A stretch of 64,000 bases of DNA, taken from contig JAXGXG010000001.1 of the NCBI GenBank assembly GCA_040772845.1, forward strand, positions 7,378,001 to 7,442,000. The letters run 5' to 3'. The stretch's first letter is position 1; each line of letters opens with the position of its first letter. The notes beneath the pieces are model-generated. The model did not search any database. It was given only the letters and a program-made list of their open reading frames with translations, and was not told the origin of the DNA. Positions 26,691 to 36,253 of this stretch are shown piece after piece. This DNA is from PWXP01 sp040772845. GTDB taxonomy: Bacteria > Planctomycetota > Planctomycetia > Pirellulales > Thermoguttaceae. Position numbers and translations under genes: made by a program.

Positions 26691-29600
26691 CTAAGGGTTC
26701 TGAGGCGCGGGCGAAACGGCATCTTCGCCTCCGTCGGACAGCCGCTCGAAATAACGGCGATTCAACTCCTCCCAGCCGGGAGGCGATGCCTCTTGCATGC
26801 TACCGAGCAGTTCCTTCTGGATATCGCCGGGAAGATTGGCGGTAGCGTCCTGCCGCACCTCGAACTCGCCTTCCAAATAGCGCTTCATGCTGCCCAACCC
26901 GTCGGCCAGCACCTGCCGTTGCCGAAGCGCACTCTGATAACGGCCGGCGCGCAGATCGCGTTCTACCTGGGCCATCAGTTCGAGCATCTTGTCCATATCG
27001 GTGTGGTGGAAGTTCATGATCTCCAGTTGGACATCCACTCCCTCCGCCTTGTTGCGCAGGGCCGCCTGCTTGCCGGCCAGGCGTTCCAGATCGCGTTTTC
27101 CGGGCAGTCCGGGCATGGGGCCTTCGAGCCCTTCGCCACCTTGCCCGCTTTCCTTGCCGCCGCCGGTCGCCCCGCCGGTTCCCTCCTTGCTGTGATCTTT
27201 GATCTGCCCTTTGACGTAGGGATCGGGCGTAAGTCTTGCAGGCGTATTGCGACCGCCTTTGCCGACGGCCTCGTCGCCGACGAACTCGCCGCTGGATTTC
27301 CCTTGCCGTCCCTCGCCGGCCCGGCCGCCGATTTCACTCGTATTGGGCAGCCGGTTGCCGGTGGCCCCCTTGGCGCTCATGTTCGAGATCGGGCCGTCGG
27401 CCACGTCCCAGCCGGCCCCTTTATCGAGCGAATCGGCCGCACTGCTGGAGACGTCTTCCATCTCGTCGAATAGGTCTTCTTCCTCTTCCATCAGTTCGCC
27501 GATGAGGTCCTCCAATTCGCCAGGCAACTCGGCCATGGGCGCCTCTTTCTCCATGTCGGTCAGACCTTCTTCCTGACTCCAGCGTTCGCGATCGGGCGTG
27601 TCCGGCAGCCACTTTTCCAGGTTCGTCTTGATCTCTTCGGCCATCTCTGCGCCAAGCTGCTCCAGCGGGACGGCAATATCGGCCGTCTTTTTCAGCAGGG
27701 CATCCTTGGCCATCTTCAGTTCCGTCTGAATTTCGACCAATTCCTTCAGCAGGGCCGGGTTCGCGAAATCCTGGTCGGGCAGTTTACTCAGGTCGGAATG
27801 GAACTCCTCCATCATCTTCGCCCAATCGTCCTCGGTCGCCGCCAGACCGACCAGCAACTGCTGTTCCTCTTCCGTGAAGTCCTCGACCGGCTTCTTCGCA
27901 AGATTCTCCGTGGCCTCCACGACCTTCTTCTGCTGTTCGGCAAACTCATCGAGCTTGTTGCGCAGGTCTTCCAGCTTCCGTTCCACGTCGTTCGGCAATT
28001 CGCCGCCGACGCGGCGTTCCGTTTCCTTCAGAATGTCGCTCTGTGCCTGCCGGGCGACATCGAGAAGCTTGCGCAGCACGTCGATAATCCGATCCTGAAC
28101 GCCCAGCAATTCCGGAGTCGGCTGGGCGAACGCAGGCGCGTTGTCCAGCTTCACCATGTGATCGCAAAGCTGGACGGCGCTGAGCATGTCACCGAAGGAC
28201 AGACTGTTCATGACGCGCCGCACGGCTGCCTTATCTGGCGCCTCGGCCTTGCCCAATGCCTTGACCAACGCAATGGCGTCCTTTTGAATCTCAACCTGCT
28301 TCGCGCGAACCGCTTCGGCAATGCCCAGTCGATCGGCAACTAGTTCCTCTTTCAATATCTCCGCCGACTGCGCACGGGCGCGAACTTGCTTTTCCAGAAT
28401 GCGATAGATGCCTCCGCGGACACTGTCGAGCTGCTCCAGGGCCTCCGATACCTGCGCCTGGCCGTCGACCAGCCGAACCGTGTGCCATGCGCTGGCGGCC
28501 TCCTGGGGCATCAGGTCCAATCCTCCACGAGCAATGTTCCGTCCGTCCCACGTCACCGCGCGAACCATGACCGTCTGCCCCGCCTGCACCTTTTCGGCAG
28601 GCAACTCCAGGCGATGATGCTCGACGGCAACCGTTCCGGACTCGATATCGCTCCACTGTCGCACGGTGGTGAGCGGAACGACCTCGACCTCGCCGGTTGC
28701 GGCAGCCCCGGACTGCTCGCCTGGGGAAACGTCATCGTCCGCACCGGCGGCCGACGCCGGTTGGGCAAGCACCTTCATTTCCAGGCGGATGCGAGCAATG
28801 CCATAGTCGTCCACGGCGCGGATCATTACGGGCACATCATCGCCCGGTGCGCCGGACCCCTGACGCGCCGGTTTCAGCAACTCCACCGTGGGCGGCTGGT
28901 CCTGGATCACCTGAATCCGATTCGGACGCGGATTCGGATCGCTATGCCCGGCGCTGTTCGCCATATGGATGGTGAATACGCCGTCTTCCTTCAGCGGGAA
29001 AGCGACTGCGAGTCGGCCATCGGCTTCGACTCGTCCGGTGTACTCCGCTGCCCCCAACTTCACATAACCCTTTGCAATGGGTGAACTGGCCCGGATGCGC
29101 AGCTCCGCCTGCGTTCCGATAGGCGCCTCGAGATCGGCCTCCCGTTGTGCAAACGTCTCTTCCGGGCGGCCCAGGTAGGCGGGAAAACGGTAGGTGACTT
29201 CGACTTCATCCACGGCAGGCTTCTCTCGCACGCCCACGTCGAATACGGCCGACTGGGAATCGCCGATTTCCACCCGGTAGCGCAACGGTTTCAGCACCGA
29301 GGGCAAGGAGAACGTGTACTTCTGCCGCGAATCATCGGCCGCGGCCATAGGCAATTCCTGCTCCGCCTCTCCGTCCGATGCCGCAAACAGAACGGCGTCG
29401 TACGGCTTGCCTTCAGGATTCTTGATCTCGGCGGTCACCAGCAAGCTGTCTCCGATCAGCACCTCGGTGTTGCCCGGCGTCACCTTGATCGCGCCGACCG
29501 ATCCCACGGCCGGAACGAACTGCCACGGCTTCAGCAGGCGTCCGGCGGCCGATCCCCACCCGGGCAGCAGGATTGAGCACATCACGGCAATGCACACCAG

Positions 29601-30107
29601 GACACCCAGCCCGGCGAACGATTCCACCAGATCGCGCGGCGTTTGCATACAGTAAAGGAATCGCCGCCAGCGGCTTTCACGACTGGCCGCCTCGTCGAAG
29701 GACCGGTGGCCGATCCGCCCGGCAGCCTCTTTCACTGCGGCGGCGCAGAACAGGGAATTCTCGTTGACCTTATCGTCGGCAAGCTGAACGACGTTGATCA
29801 GGTTGCTGCCCAGTTCGGGCATCTCGGCTTCGACACGACGCGCCGTTGCCTCCAGCGTCCGCTGACCTCGCATCAGCCGCCGCGCAATCAGCACGATCAA
29901 TGCTACGGTAATTCCCAGCCAGACAAGAAGCATTCCTGCAAGAACGCTCTGCGAAAACTGCACCAGTGCGTCCAGCAACATGCAGAGGAGCAGGAAGGCC
30001 AGTGATGCGCACATTGCCAGAACGCACGTGCAAAGCAGCGAGAAAATCCACCATTTCTGCCGTGCGGCATCCAGCCGCTGCATTACACTATCGGCCACGG
30101 GCGACAT
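26691..30107 (-). CDS. Large coiled-coil membrane protein of the planctomycete MoxR/VWA cluster (DUF4175-like)
   Basis: A 1138-residue inner-membrane protein. The ATG at 30105-30107 has GGAGG nine bases upstream. Two N-terminal TM segments (WWIFSLLCTCVLAMCASLAF and MLLVWLGITVALIVLIA), then a third after VESFAGLG, precede a large periplasmic part with beta-sandwich repeats (ITVTPGNTEVLIGDSL-like) to about residue 480. A long acidic coiled-coil region (about 520-850) and a Gly/Ser-rich low-complexity segment (about 900-1010) follow, ending in a Gln/Arg-rich helix. The domain plan resembles DUF4175-type proteins found next to BatA and MoxR genes. The next gene downstream is the SHD1 lipoprotein; the DUF4159 gene lies 24 bases upstream. 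Confidence 0.75.
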   Translation of the reverse strand: MSPVADSVMQRLDAARQKWWIFSLLCTCVLAMCASLAFLLLCMLLDALVQFSQSVLAGMLLVWLGITVALIVLIARRLMRGQRTLEATARRVEAEMPELGSNLINVVQLADDKVNENSLFCAAAVKEAAGRIGHRSFDEAASRESRWRRFLYCMQTPRDLVESFAGLGVLVCIAVMCSILLPGWGSAAGRLLKPWQFVPAVGSVGAIKVTPGNTEVLIGDSLLVTAEIKNPEGKPYDAVLFAASDGEAEQELPMAAADDSRQKYTFSLPSVLKPLRYRVEIGDSQSAVFDVGVREKPAVDEVEVTYRFPAYLGRPEETFAQREADLEAPIGTQAELRIRASSPIAKGYVKLGAAEYTGRVEADGRLAVAFPLKEDGVFTIHMANSAGHSDPNPRPNRIQVIQDQPPTVELLKPARQGSGAPGDDVPVMIRAVDDYGIARIRLEMKVLAQPASAAGADDDVSPGEQSGAAATGEVEVVPLTTVRQWSDIESGTVAVEHHRLELPAEKVQAGQTVMVRAVTWDGRNIARGGLDLMPQEAASAWHTVRLVDGQAQVSEALEQLDSVRGGIYRILEKQVRARAQSAEILKEELVADRLGIAEAVRAKQVEIQKDAIALVKALGKAEAPDKAAVRRVMNSLSFGDMLSAVQLCDHMVKLDNAPAFAQPTPELLGVQDRIIDVLRKLLDVARQAQSDILKETERRVGGELPNDVERKLEDLRNKLDEFAEQQKKVVEATENLAKKPVEDFTEEEQQLLVGLAATEDDWAKMMEEFHSDLSKLPDQDFANPALLKELVEIQTELKMAKDALLKKTADIAVPLEQLGAEMAEEIKTNLEKWLPDTPDRERWSQEEGLTDMEKEAPMAELPGELEDLIGELMEEEEDLFDEMEDVSSSAADSLDKGAGWDVADGPISNMSAKGATGNRLPNTSEIGGRAGEGRQGKSSGEFVGDEAVGKGGRNTPARLTPDPYVKGQIKDHSKEGTGGATGGGKESGQGGEGLEGPMPGLPGKRDLERLAGKQAALRNKAEGVDVQLEIMNFHHTDMDKMLELMAQVERDLRAGRYQSALRQRQVLADGLGSMKRYLEGEFEVRQDATANLPGDIQKELLGSMQEASPPGWEELNRRYFERLSDGGEDAVSPAPQNP

Positions 30108-30131
30108 AGCAAGTTTCCTCCAATGCAACTA

Positions 30132-31706
30132 TCAATGCGTCATGGCATACACGATCACGTTCGTGCCGACTTTCAATGCCGACTCGTCCCGCAAACCGTG
30201 GCTGTATGCGTGCGGGAATTGCTCCCAACCGTTGCCTAAGTCGAACTTGCTGTAAACCACGGCCACCTTGCCGTCGATGCTGATGGCCTCGATCTCCGGC
30301 GTATCGAACGGGCCGAAATCCTCGCGAACCCGCGGCGTGTAGTCCACGCGGTCAATCTCGTAATGGCAACGAAGCAGAGGATGGTCCGCCGCCAGCCGTT
30401 CCAGGCGATGGTCCGGAAAGACCTTCGCAATCTCGCGACGGAACGCCATGTCGAACGACATGCGCCCGCAGCATGCGTCGGCCAGCAGAATGCCCCCAGC
30501 CTTCAGATAGCGTTGCAGACGCGCCACGTCATCCTGGTCCCAGGTGAACTCGCGGTGTCCGGTCATGTACAACAGCGGATACGTGGCCGTCCGCGGATCC
30601 TTCAATCCGACGTCCTCCCGCCGGAACTTCACTTCCAGCGTCGAGTTGTCGCGGGCAAACTTCAGCAAGTTGTGGACGGCTGAAGGATCGGGGTCCCAAT
30701 CGCCTTCGTGCATCAGTTGCGCAAAAACGAAATCGTCGCGCGTCGGCGCAGCCGCCTCGTGGTACACCTTGGTCGAACTGAGGAACCGGCCAAGCTGGAA
30801 ACTCCCCAGAACGTACGTGATGATGTTGGCCCCAACCTGCCGAGCTTCGTCAATCACCACGCGCAGCCCTCGCGGGTGCTCGTGACCGTCCCAGCCGCAC
30901 GTCAGATCGCGGGGCGAAAAGATCACGGCCGTGCGACAGCCGATATCGATCCCTTCCAGATGCGGCTCTTCGGAAAAGGTCGATCCGTCACCCTTCTTGT
31001 ACGTCAGGTTTCCGAGCTTGTAGTACGAGGCGTAGACCGGGTTGTCCGGCAACAGCTTGTGCATCGGCCGATTGGGGAAGATCAACTCGATCTCGCGCCG
31101 GAACGCATCTGCAAAATCCTGCCAACCGCAGCAGGCGTCGGCAATGATCGTACCGCCGTCGAGTACGTAGCGGGCCAGCCGCTGCCGCAGTTCATCGTTC
31201 AGTTCGAACTTGTTGTGCCCGGCGAACAACAGGGCCGGCAGTTCGCGCGGATCGAACGAGAAATGGGCGAAATCCGCTTCCGTCGCTCGGTAGTGGATGC
31301 CGAGCTTCTCGTTGGTCCATTTCAGCAGTGTGTCAACATCGGCCGGATCCGTCATCCAGTCGCGATACTGGACCCGCTTGTTATCCCGCGTGATCCAGCG
31401 AACCGGGCCCATCGCAGCCTTTCCGATCAGTGCAGGCGGCGCCGGCGGCTTCTTCTTCTCCGATCGCCTCAAAGGCGTTACCGGCAACGGCAACGGAGCA
31501 AACGACTCGCCGCCGGTGCGCTGTTGCGGTGCGGCTTTGGGTGGTGGCCCGCAATCGATCGGCCCCGAATTCTCGTCATCGCCAAACGAAAACGAGGGCA
31601 GACCTAGACTCCCTGCTGCACCGCCGGCGGCGGCTGTCCGGCTCACTCGTTCCAGGAACGTACGGCGCGACAATTCGCCGAAACTACGGTCGTGTGACGA
31701 TCCCAT
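30132..31706 (-). CDS. Tat-signal protein with two DUF4159 domains
   Basis: A 524-residue exported protein. AAGGAGCACGAG directly precedes its ATG. The leader has SRRTFLERVSRTAAAGGAAG, a Tat signal. A proline-rich linker is followed by two copies of the DUF4159 domain: the first around residues 115-330 (LLFAGHNKFELNDELRQRL, DGGTIIADACCGWQDF) and the second around 345-524 (LLYMTGHREFTWDQDDVARL, AGGILLADACCGRMSF). Both contain the ADACCG motif. The domain is related to class I glutamine-amidotransferase-like folds and regularly occurs with BatA/MoxR genes; its activity is unknown. It is the first gene of the minus-strand operon. Confidence 0.9.
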   Translation of the reverse strand: MGSSHDRSFGELSRRTFLERVSRTAAAGGAAGSLGLPSFSFGDDENSGPIDCGPPPKAAPQQRTGGESFAPLPLPVTPLRRSEKKKPPAPPALIGKAAMGPVRWITRDNKRVQYRDWMTDPADVDTLLKWTNEKLGIHYRATEADFAHFSFDPRELPALLFAGHNKFELNDELRQRLARYVLDGGTIIADACCGWQDFADAFRREIELIFPNRPMHKLLPDNPVYASYYKLGNLTYKKGDGSTFSEEPHLEGIDIGCRTAVIFSPRDLTCGWDGHEHPRGLRVVIDEARQVGANIITYVLGSFQLGRFLSSTKVYHEAAAPTRDDFVFAQLMHEGDWDPDPSAVHNLLKFARDNSTLEVKFRREDVGLKDPRTATYPLLYMTGHREFTWDQDDVARLQRYLKAGGILLADACCGRMSFDMAFRREIAKVFPDHRLERLAADHPLLRCHYEIDRVDYTPRVREDFGPFDTPEIEAISIDGKVAVVYSKFDLGNGWEQFPHAYSHGLRDESALKVGTNVIVYAMTH

Positions 31707-32406
31707 CTCGTGCTCCTTTCAGAAAAAAGCTGCCCGGTCCGCCGAGGGTGCGTCAGATGCGAGGCCGAGTCTGTCCTCCATTTTCATTTTCGTCGAACGG
31801 CTAGTAACCTGCAAGGGTGCTGAACCCCGCCGCTAGCCCTTGGCGTTAGGCGAGCGGCGGAAGACAGCTTCCCGGCAATACAAGCTCGAAGCGCAAGCGA
31901 GTGGGTCGATTGGATCCACTTGCTGGCGCTGCGTGCTTGTATATTTGTTTCCGCCGCTAGCCACACACACCTCCCCTCCGGGGAGGTCGGACGCGGTAGC
32001 GGCCGGGTGGGACGTTCTGTGTGTTCCGCCAGTCATTCACTTATACGCCCTCCCCGGGCCTCTGAGCCCGACCCTCCCGCTGGCGGGCAGGTAAAGAGCC
32101 AAGGACGCGCAGGCAGTTCCAACTTCTCTACATCATCCTTATCGGACATAAGGGGGGAAGATATTCCCGCCACAAACGGCCACCTTTGTCGTGAAGGAAT
32201 AAACCAAGCCCGATCGCGGTAATAGATCGTCGGCAAGTAAGCCGTGGCAGTCCCCTAATGTGTGGGGTTTATCGCAGTCTTTGCGCTTTCCGGTCCGCCA
32301 ACAAGAGGGGCGGGGCGTGCATTTGATCGGCAGTTCGGTCAGAATGGAGATTGGTGGTGTGCTGGTTGCACCCCACGTTTTTGTTCCTCGCTATGGAGTC
32401 AAGGTC
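31707..32406. other. 700-bp intergenic region between divergent operons
   Basis: Both divergent operons (DUF4159 and the VWA cluster) must be driven from here. A G+C-rich stem CCGCCGCT/AGCGGCGG lies near 31830-31860, and a longer inverted repeat is listed separately. No convincing gene is present: short open frames in several directions lack ribosome sites and family resemblance. Confidence 0.6.
31879..31941. repeat. 26-bp imperfect palindrome, dispersed-repeat type
   Basis: Arms at 31879-31904 (TACAAGCTCGAAGCGCAAGC...) and 31916-31941 pair over 26 positions with four mismatches around an 11-base loop. The arm carries GAAGCGCAAGCGAG, resembling short palindromes scattered between planctomycete genes. 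It is probably a non-coding dispersed repeat. Confidence 0.7.
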
Positions 32407-33045
32407 ATGAGGTCTCTCCCCGCTCATCTGCCAGGACTGGTCTGTGCGATTCTCTTATGTGTCGGGGGCAGCGTTGGCCAGGCAGAGCCGCCGGTAATCA
32501 GCCCATTCGGCAAGGCGCCCACCGAGCGAGAGGATTCCGTGCCGGGCTACCTTGAGCTTTCCGATGGAAAGATCATTCCAGGCATGATCTACCTGACTCG
32601 CGACCACCGGCTGCAAATCCTCGATTCTCAGTTGGGCCGGCAACGGCTGGTGCCGCTTCGCGTAGTGAAGCAGATCGAATGTCATGTGAAGAAGGAATGG
32701 ATGGAACGCGAGTGGCGCTTCCGTGAGTTGGCCAGCGACGAGAAATACTACACGGGCCGCACCTATCCGGCGCGCGAGTACGAGCATACCATTACGCTCC
32801 AGGACGATCGCACCATAAGCGGACCGCTCGCGGCAGTCCTGTATGTTCAGCCACTTGGCTACCAGGCCGAGCGGCCCGGCGCCTACCGCACCCATGTGAA
32901 GGCCGAGAAATTCCTGCTCCACAAACGCGACAAGGGAGAAATCGACCAGAAACTGGAAGACGTCGTCTACGTGAAACGGGTGGTCTTGGGGAAGGAAGCC
33001 CTCGAAGAAGGTAAGAAGAAGGCGGCAGGCGTGCAGACCGATTGA
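32407..33045 (+). CDS. Small exported protein of unknown function
   Basis: A 212-residue protein beginning MRSLPAHLPGLVCAILLCVGG, a signal peptide ending near GQAEPP. The start at 32407 has only a close AAGG; an in-frame ATG at 32344 would add 21 residues and hide the leader. The mature part is charged and lysine-rich, with short beta-like repeats (PGYLELSDGKIIPGMIYLT, HTITLQDDRTISGPL) suggesting an SH3-like or small beta-barrel fold. No family was recognised. It ends ten bases before the VWA gene, so it is the first gene of that operon. Confidence 0.65.
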   Translation: MRSLPAHLPGLVCAILLCVGGSVGQAEPPVISPFGKAPTEREDSVPGYLELSDGKIIPGMIYLTRDHRLQILDSQLGRQRLVPLRVVKQIECHVKKEWMEREWRFRELASDEKYYTGRTYPAREYEHTITLQDDRTISGPLAAVLYVQPLGYQAERPGAYRTHVKAEKFLLHKRDKGEIDQKLEDVVYVKRVVLGKEALEEGKKKAAGVQTD

Positions 33046-33055
33046 ACGGGCGACT

Positions 33056-35305
33056 ATGTTTCAGATCGCGCTTGAACAGGGCAGTAGTTTCGGCACCATG
33101 ATGGCGGTTGCGGCAGGCGCGATCGGGCTGGCGGGGTTGTTCTATTACCGCGCATTCCGGTCGCTCAAGCTGGGCCAATGGCAACTGCTGTTCGCCTTGC
33201 GGGCGTTCGCTATCTTGCTGGTGGTCTTGCTCCTGTTTCGCCCGGTCTTCAGCTACCAGCGCGACTTGCAGCAGCGCCCGGCCTTGGTGTTTCTCGTCGA
33301 TCGTTCCGGATCGATGAGCATTGCCGACGATGCAACGGGAGTGACACGCTACAATCAGGTGCGCCGCCAGGCCGAAGCGTGGGAAGAAGCATTCCGCGAC
33401 GATTTCGACCTGCACTGGTTCTCTTTCGCGGAAGGGGCGCAGCCGATCGACGGACCACCGCAGTTGGCCGGTATGGCGCCGGATGGAAAGGTCACCTCAC
33501 TGACCGCAGCACTGCAGTCGGCCGCAAAGGCAGTGCCGATACGTGATACCGAGGCCATTGTCCTCGTCAGCGACGGCATCCACAATGCGGCCGGTGATCC
33601 CGTGACCGTTGCGTCACGGTTGGGCACGCCTGTCCACACCGTGGGTGTCGGCGCCGGCTTGCGCAGCGACGTCACCTACCGCGATATCCGGATCGTGGGC
33701 ATGAATTGTCCCGAGCGTATGATGCGCGACAATCTGGCCGAAATCACGGCAGTCGTCGAAGGGGTGGGCCTGACCGGCCGTGTTGTACGCGTGGTTCTCG
33801 AAGACGATACGGGCCAGAAACTCGGCGAGCAGGAGCTTACCCTCGGCCAACCGGGCGCCGGCCAGGAGGTGCGATTCGAGTTCCGCCCGACAACGGTCGG
33901 TCGGCGAACCTACTCGGTACACGTCGCGCCGGCGCCGGAAGAGCGGATCGAAGAAAACAATCGCCGGTCGGCCGTGGCGCTGGTTGTCGAGCCGGGGATT
34001 CGCGTCCTGTACATCGAGGGGACGTTGCGGGCCGAGTATGGGGCCCTGGTCGATCGCTTCCTGGCAAAGGACCCGGACCTGGAGTTCTGCTCGCTGGTGC
34101 AGACGCGCCCGAACTTCTTTCTGCGGCGCGGTAATGTTCCGGATATCACGTTCGACGCCATCCCCACGGACCAGGCAAGCTTCGACCAGTTCCATGTGTT
34201 CATTCTCGGCGACCTGGACAGCTCCTTCCTTCGCCCGGCCCAGCAGGCAATGCTTGCCAATCGGATCAAGGCGGGCGCCGGGCTCGTCATGCTGGGCGGC
34301 TACAACAGCCTGGGGCCCGGCGGCTATACCGGGACCGAATTGGGCGACCTGCTGCCGGTTCGCCTGGGCGGCCGCGATATCGGGCAGATGACCGACCCAT
34401 TCCTTCCCGTTCTCACGCCGGAAGGCGCACGCCACCCCATCTTCGCAAACATTGCCGACTTTTTTCCGACGGCGCGCGCCCCGGCGAAAGAAGCCGGGCT
34501 GCCGCCGTTGGATGGGTGTACTCGGGTTGAAGGCGCGAAGCCAACGGCAACCGTTCTCGCCACGCTGGACGCCACGGAGCAGTCCATGCCGGTACTGGCG
34601 GTTCACCCCGTGGAGAAAGGACGCGTCGCTGTCTTCTGCGGCGACACGACCCGGAAATGGCAACAGGGTCCCAGGGCCTTGGGCCACGAGTCGCCTTTCC
34701 TGCAGTTCTGGGGCCAGATGGTCCGATGGCTTGCCGGCCGATCGGAAGAGGTCACCACAGGCGCGGGCGTTACGGCATCTGCCGATAAAGGTTACTACGA
34801 ACCGGGCGAGGCAATTCGCCTTTCCGCCATCGTCCGCGACGTGCGCGGCGAAGGGACCGACAAGGCGAAGGTCCACGCCGACGTTCGCGGCCCGGCGGGA
34901 CGCCCCGACCGCGTCGATCTGGCCAGTATTCCCGGCCCGGGCGGGCATTACGCCGGCGAGTTCGAACCGCAAGCGCCAGGTACCTACGAGTTTGAAATCC
35001 AGGCAGCCGTGGGAGATGAGGCCGTTAAGGCCGAGAAACTCTCCGTCGAAGTGGGGCGTCCCAACCTCGAGTTCGAGGCGCTGGACTTCGACGAGAAGAC
35101 ACTCGCTCGCATCGCGTCTGAAACGAACGGGCGGTATTTCCACATCACCACGGCCGACCGGCTGACCGAACAACTCGACCGCTCGGTGCGCAGCCGCCGC
35201 GTGGTCGTTGAGCGGCGCCTCTACTGGCCGCCGCTGTTCTGGACCCTGTTCCTGGGCGTCATCACCACCGAGTGGATCCTCCGAAAACGATTCCAACTGC
35301 GATAA
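33056..35305 (+). CDS. VWA-domain membrane protein with glutamine-amidotransferase-like domain
   Basis: A 749-residue membrane protein. Two TM helices at the N-terminus (residues about 15-32 and 43-62) flank RAFRSLKLGQWQ. A von Willebrand A domain follows with the MIDAS motif DRSGSMS near residue 84 and VLVSDGIHN. Then come a CARDB-like beta-sandwich (about 220-310), a class I glutamine-amidotransferase-like domain (about 320-560, with VMLGGYNSLGPGGY and VFCGDTTRKWQ), another beta-sandwich, and a C-terminal TM helix (PPLFWTLFLGVITTEWIL). This plan is standard in planctomycete and Bacteroidota aerotolerance-type (Bat) loci. It is followed after 54 bases by the DUF58 gene. Confidence 0.88.
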   Translation: MFQIALEQGSSFGTMMAVAAGAIGLAGLFYYRAFRSLKLGQWQLLFALRAFAILLVVLLLFRPVFSYQRDLQQRPALVFLVDRSGSMSIADDATGVTRYNQVRRQAEAWEEAFRDDFDLHWFSFAEGAQPIDGPPQLAGMAPDGKVTSLTAALQSAAKAVPIRDTEAIVLVSDGIHNAAGDPVTVASRLGTPVHTVGVGAGLRSDVTYRDIRIVGMNCPERMMRDNLAEITAVVEGVGLTGRVVRVVLEDDTGQKLGEQELTLGQPGAGQEVRFEFRPTTVGRRTYSVHVAPAPEERIEENNRRSAVALVVEPGIRVLYIEGTLRAEYGALVDRFLAKDPDLEFCSLVQTRPNFFLRRGNVPDITFDAIPTDQASFDQFHVFILGDLDSSFLRPAQQAMLANRIKAGAGLVMLGGYNSLGPGGYTGTELGDLLPVRLGGRDIGQMTDPFLPVLTPEGARHPIFANIADFFPTARAPAKEAGLPPLDGCTRVEGAKPTATVLATLDATEQSMPVLAVHPVEKGRVAVFCGDTTRKWQQGPRALGHESPFLQFWGQMVRWLAGRSEEVTTGAGVTASADKGYYEPGEAIRLSAIVRDVRGEGTDKAKVHADVRGPAGRPDRVDLASIPGPGGHYAGEFEPQAPGTYEFEIQAAVGDEAVKAEKLSVEVGRPNLEFEALDFDEKTLARIASETNGRYFHITTADRLTEQLDRSVRSRRVVVERRLYWPPLFWTLFLGVITTEWILRKRFQLR

Positions 35306-35359
35306 CCCCAATGCTCTGCGGCTCAACCCGTTGGCCCCGCCTGTAACCGAGAACAACCG

Positions 35360-36253
35360 ATGCAAACCGGCTACCGATTCCTCGAACCCCATGCCCTGGC
35401 GCGCGTGAAGAACCTCTCCATGGTCGCACGCGGAGTGGTCGAAGGCTCCATGACCGGCCTCCATGCCAGCCCGTACAAGGGTTTCAGCGTCGAGTTCGCC
35501 GAACATCGCGAATACACCGCAGGCGACGATCCTCGCCACCTCGACTACCGCATGCTTGCGCGCACGGATCGCCTGTACATCAAGCAGTACGAAGAAGAGA
35601 CGAACATGCGGGTCCAGATCCTGCTGGATACCAGCGGATCGATGGGCTACAAGCACGAAGGCGGGATCACCAAACTCGAGTACGCCTCGTACCTGACCGC
35701 CATTCTCTCATACATGATGACGCGCCAGCAGGATGCCGTCGGGCTGACCACATTCGATACAAAAGTCAACCTTGACATGCCGGCCCGCAGTTCGCCGCGG
35801 CACTTCAACGACATGATGCGCAAGCTCGAAGAGATCAAGCCGGGCGAGGAAACCGATATTGCCGAAACCTTGCACCGCCTGGCCAACCGGTTCAAAAAGC
35901 GATGCCTCATCGTGCTCATTAGCGACCTTTACGATACGCCGGAAGATGTCATCCGATCACTCCATCACTTCCGGCATCGGCGGCACGAGGTCATTGTATT
36001 CCACGTTATGGACAAGGCGGAAATCGAGTTCCCGTTCCGCGACGTCATTTCGTTCTACGATCTGGAAACCAACGACCGCCTCCAGATCGACCCGGCGTAC
36101 GTGCGCGACACGTATCGCGAACAGATGCAGGCGTTCCTCGACAGTTACCGCAAAGCCTGCGCCGAAAGCCAGATCGACTACGTCGTTGCTGAGACCACAA
36201 CCCCGTACGACTTCATGCTGTCGCGTTACGTAGCCAAGAGAAACATGCCATGA
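35360..36253 (+). CDS. DUF58 family protein (VWA-like, MoxR partner)
   Basis: A 297-residue cytosolic protein. It has the family block HREYTAGDDPRHLDYRMLAR and the VWA-like LLDTSGSMGYK motif (about residues 91-101). DUF58 proteins work with MoxR ATPases, which are thought to act as metal-insertion or assembly chaperones; here the MoxR gene is not adjacent but at 60867-62291. Its stop overlaps the ATG of the BatA-like gene (ATGA), which indicates translational coupling. Confidence 0.92.
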   Translation: MQTGYRFLEPHALARVKNLSMVARGVVEGSMTGLHASPYKGFSVEFAEHREYTAGDDPRHLDYRMLARTDRLYIKQYEEETNMRVQILLDTSGSMGYKHEGGITKLEYASYLTAILSYMMTRQQDAVGLTTFDTKVNLDMPARSSPRHFNDMMRKLEEIKPGEETDIAETLHRLANRFKKRCLIVLISDLYDTPEDVIRSLHHFRHRRHEVIVFHVMDKAEIEFPFRDVISFYDLETNDRLQIDPAYVRDTYREQMQAFLDSYRKACAESQIDYVVAETTTPYDFMLSRYVAKRNMP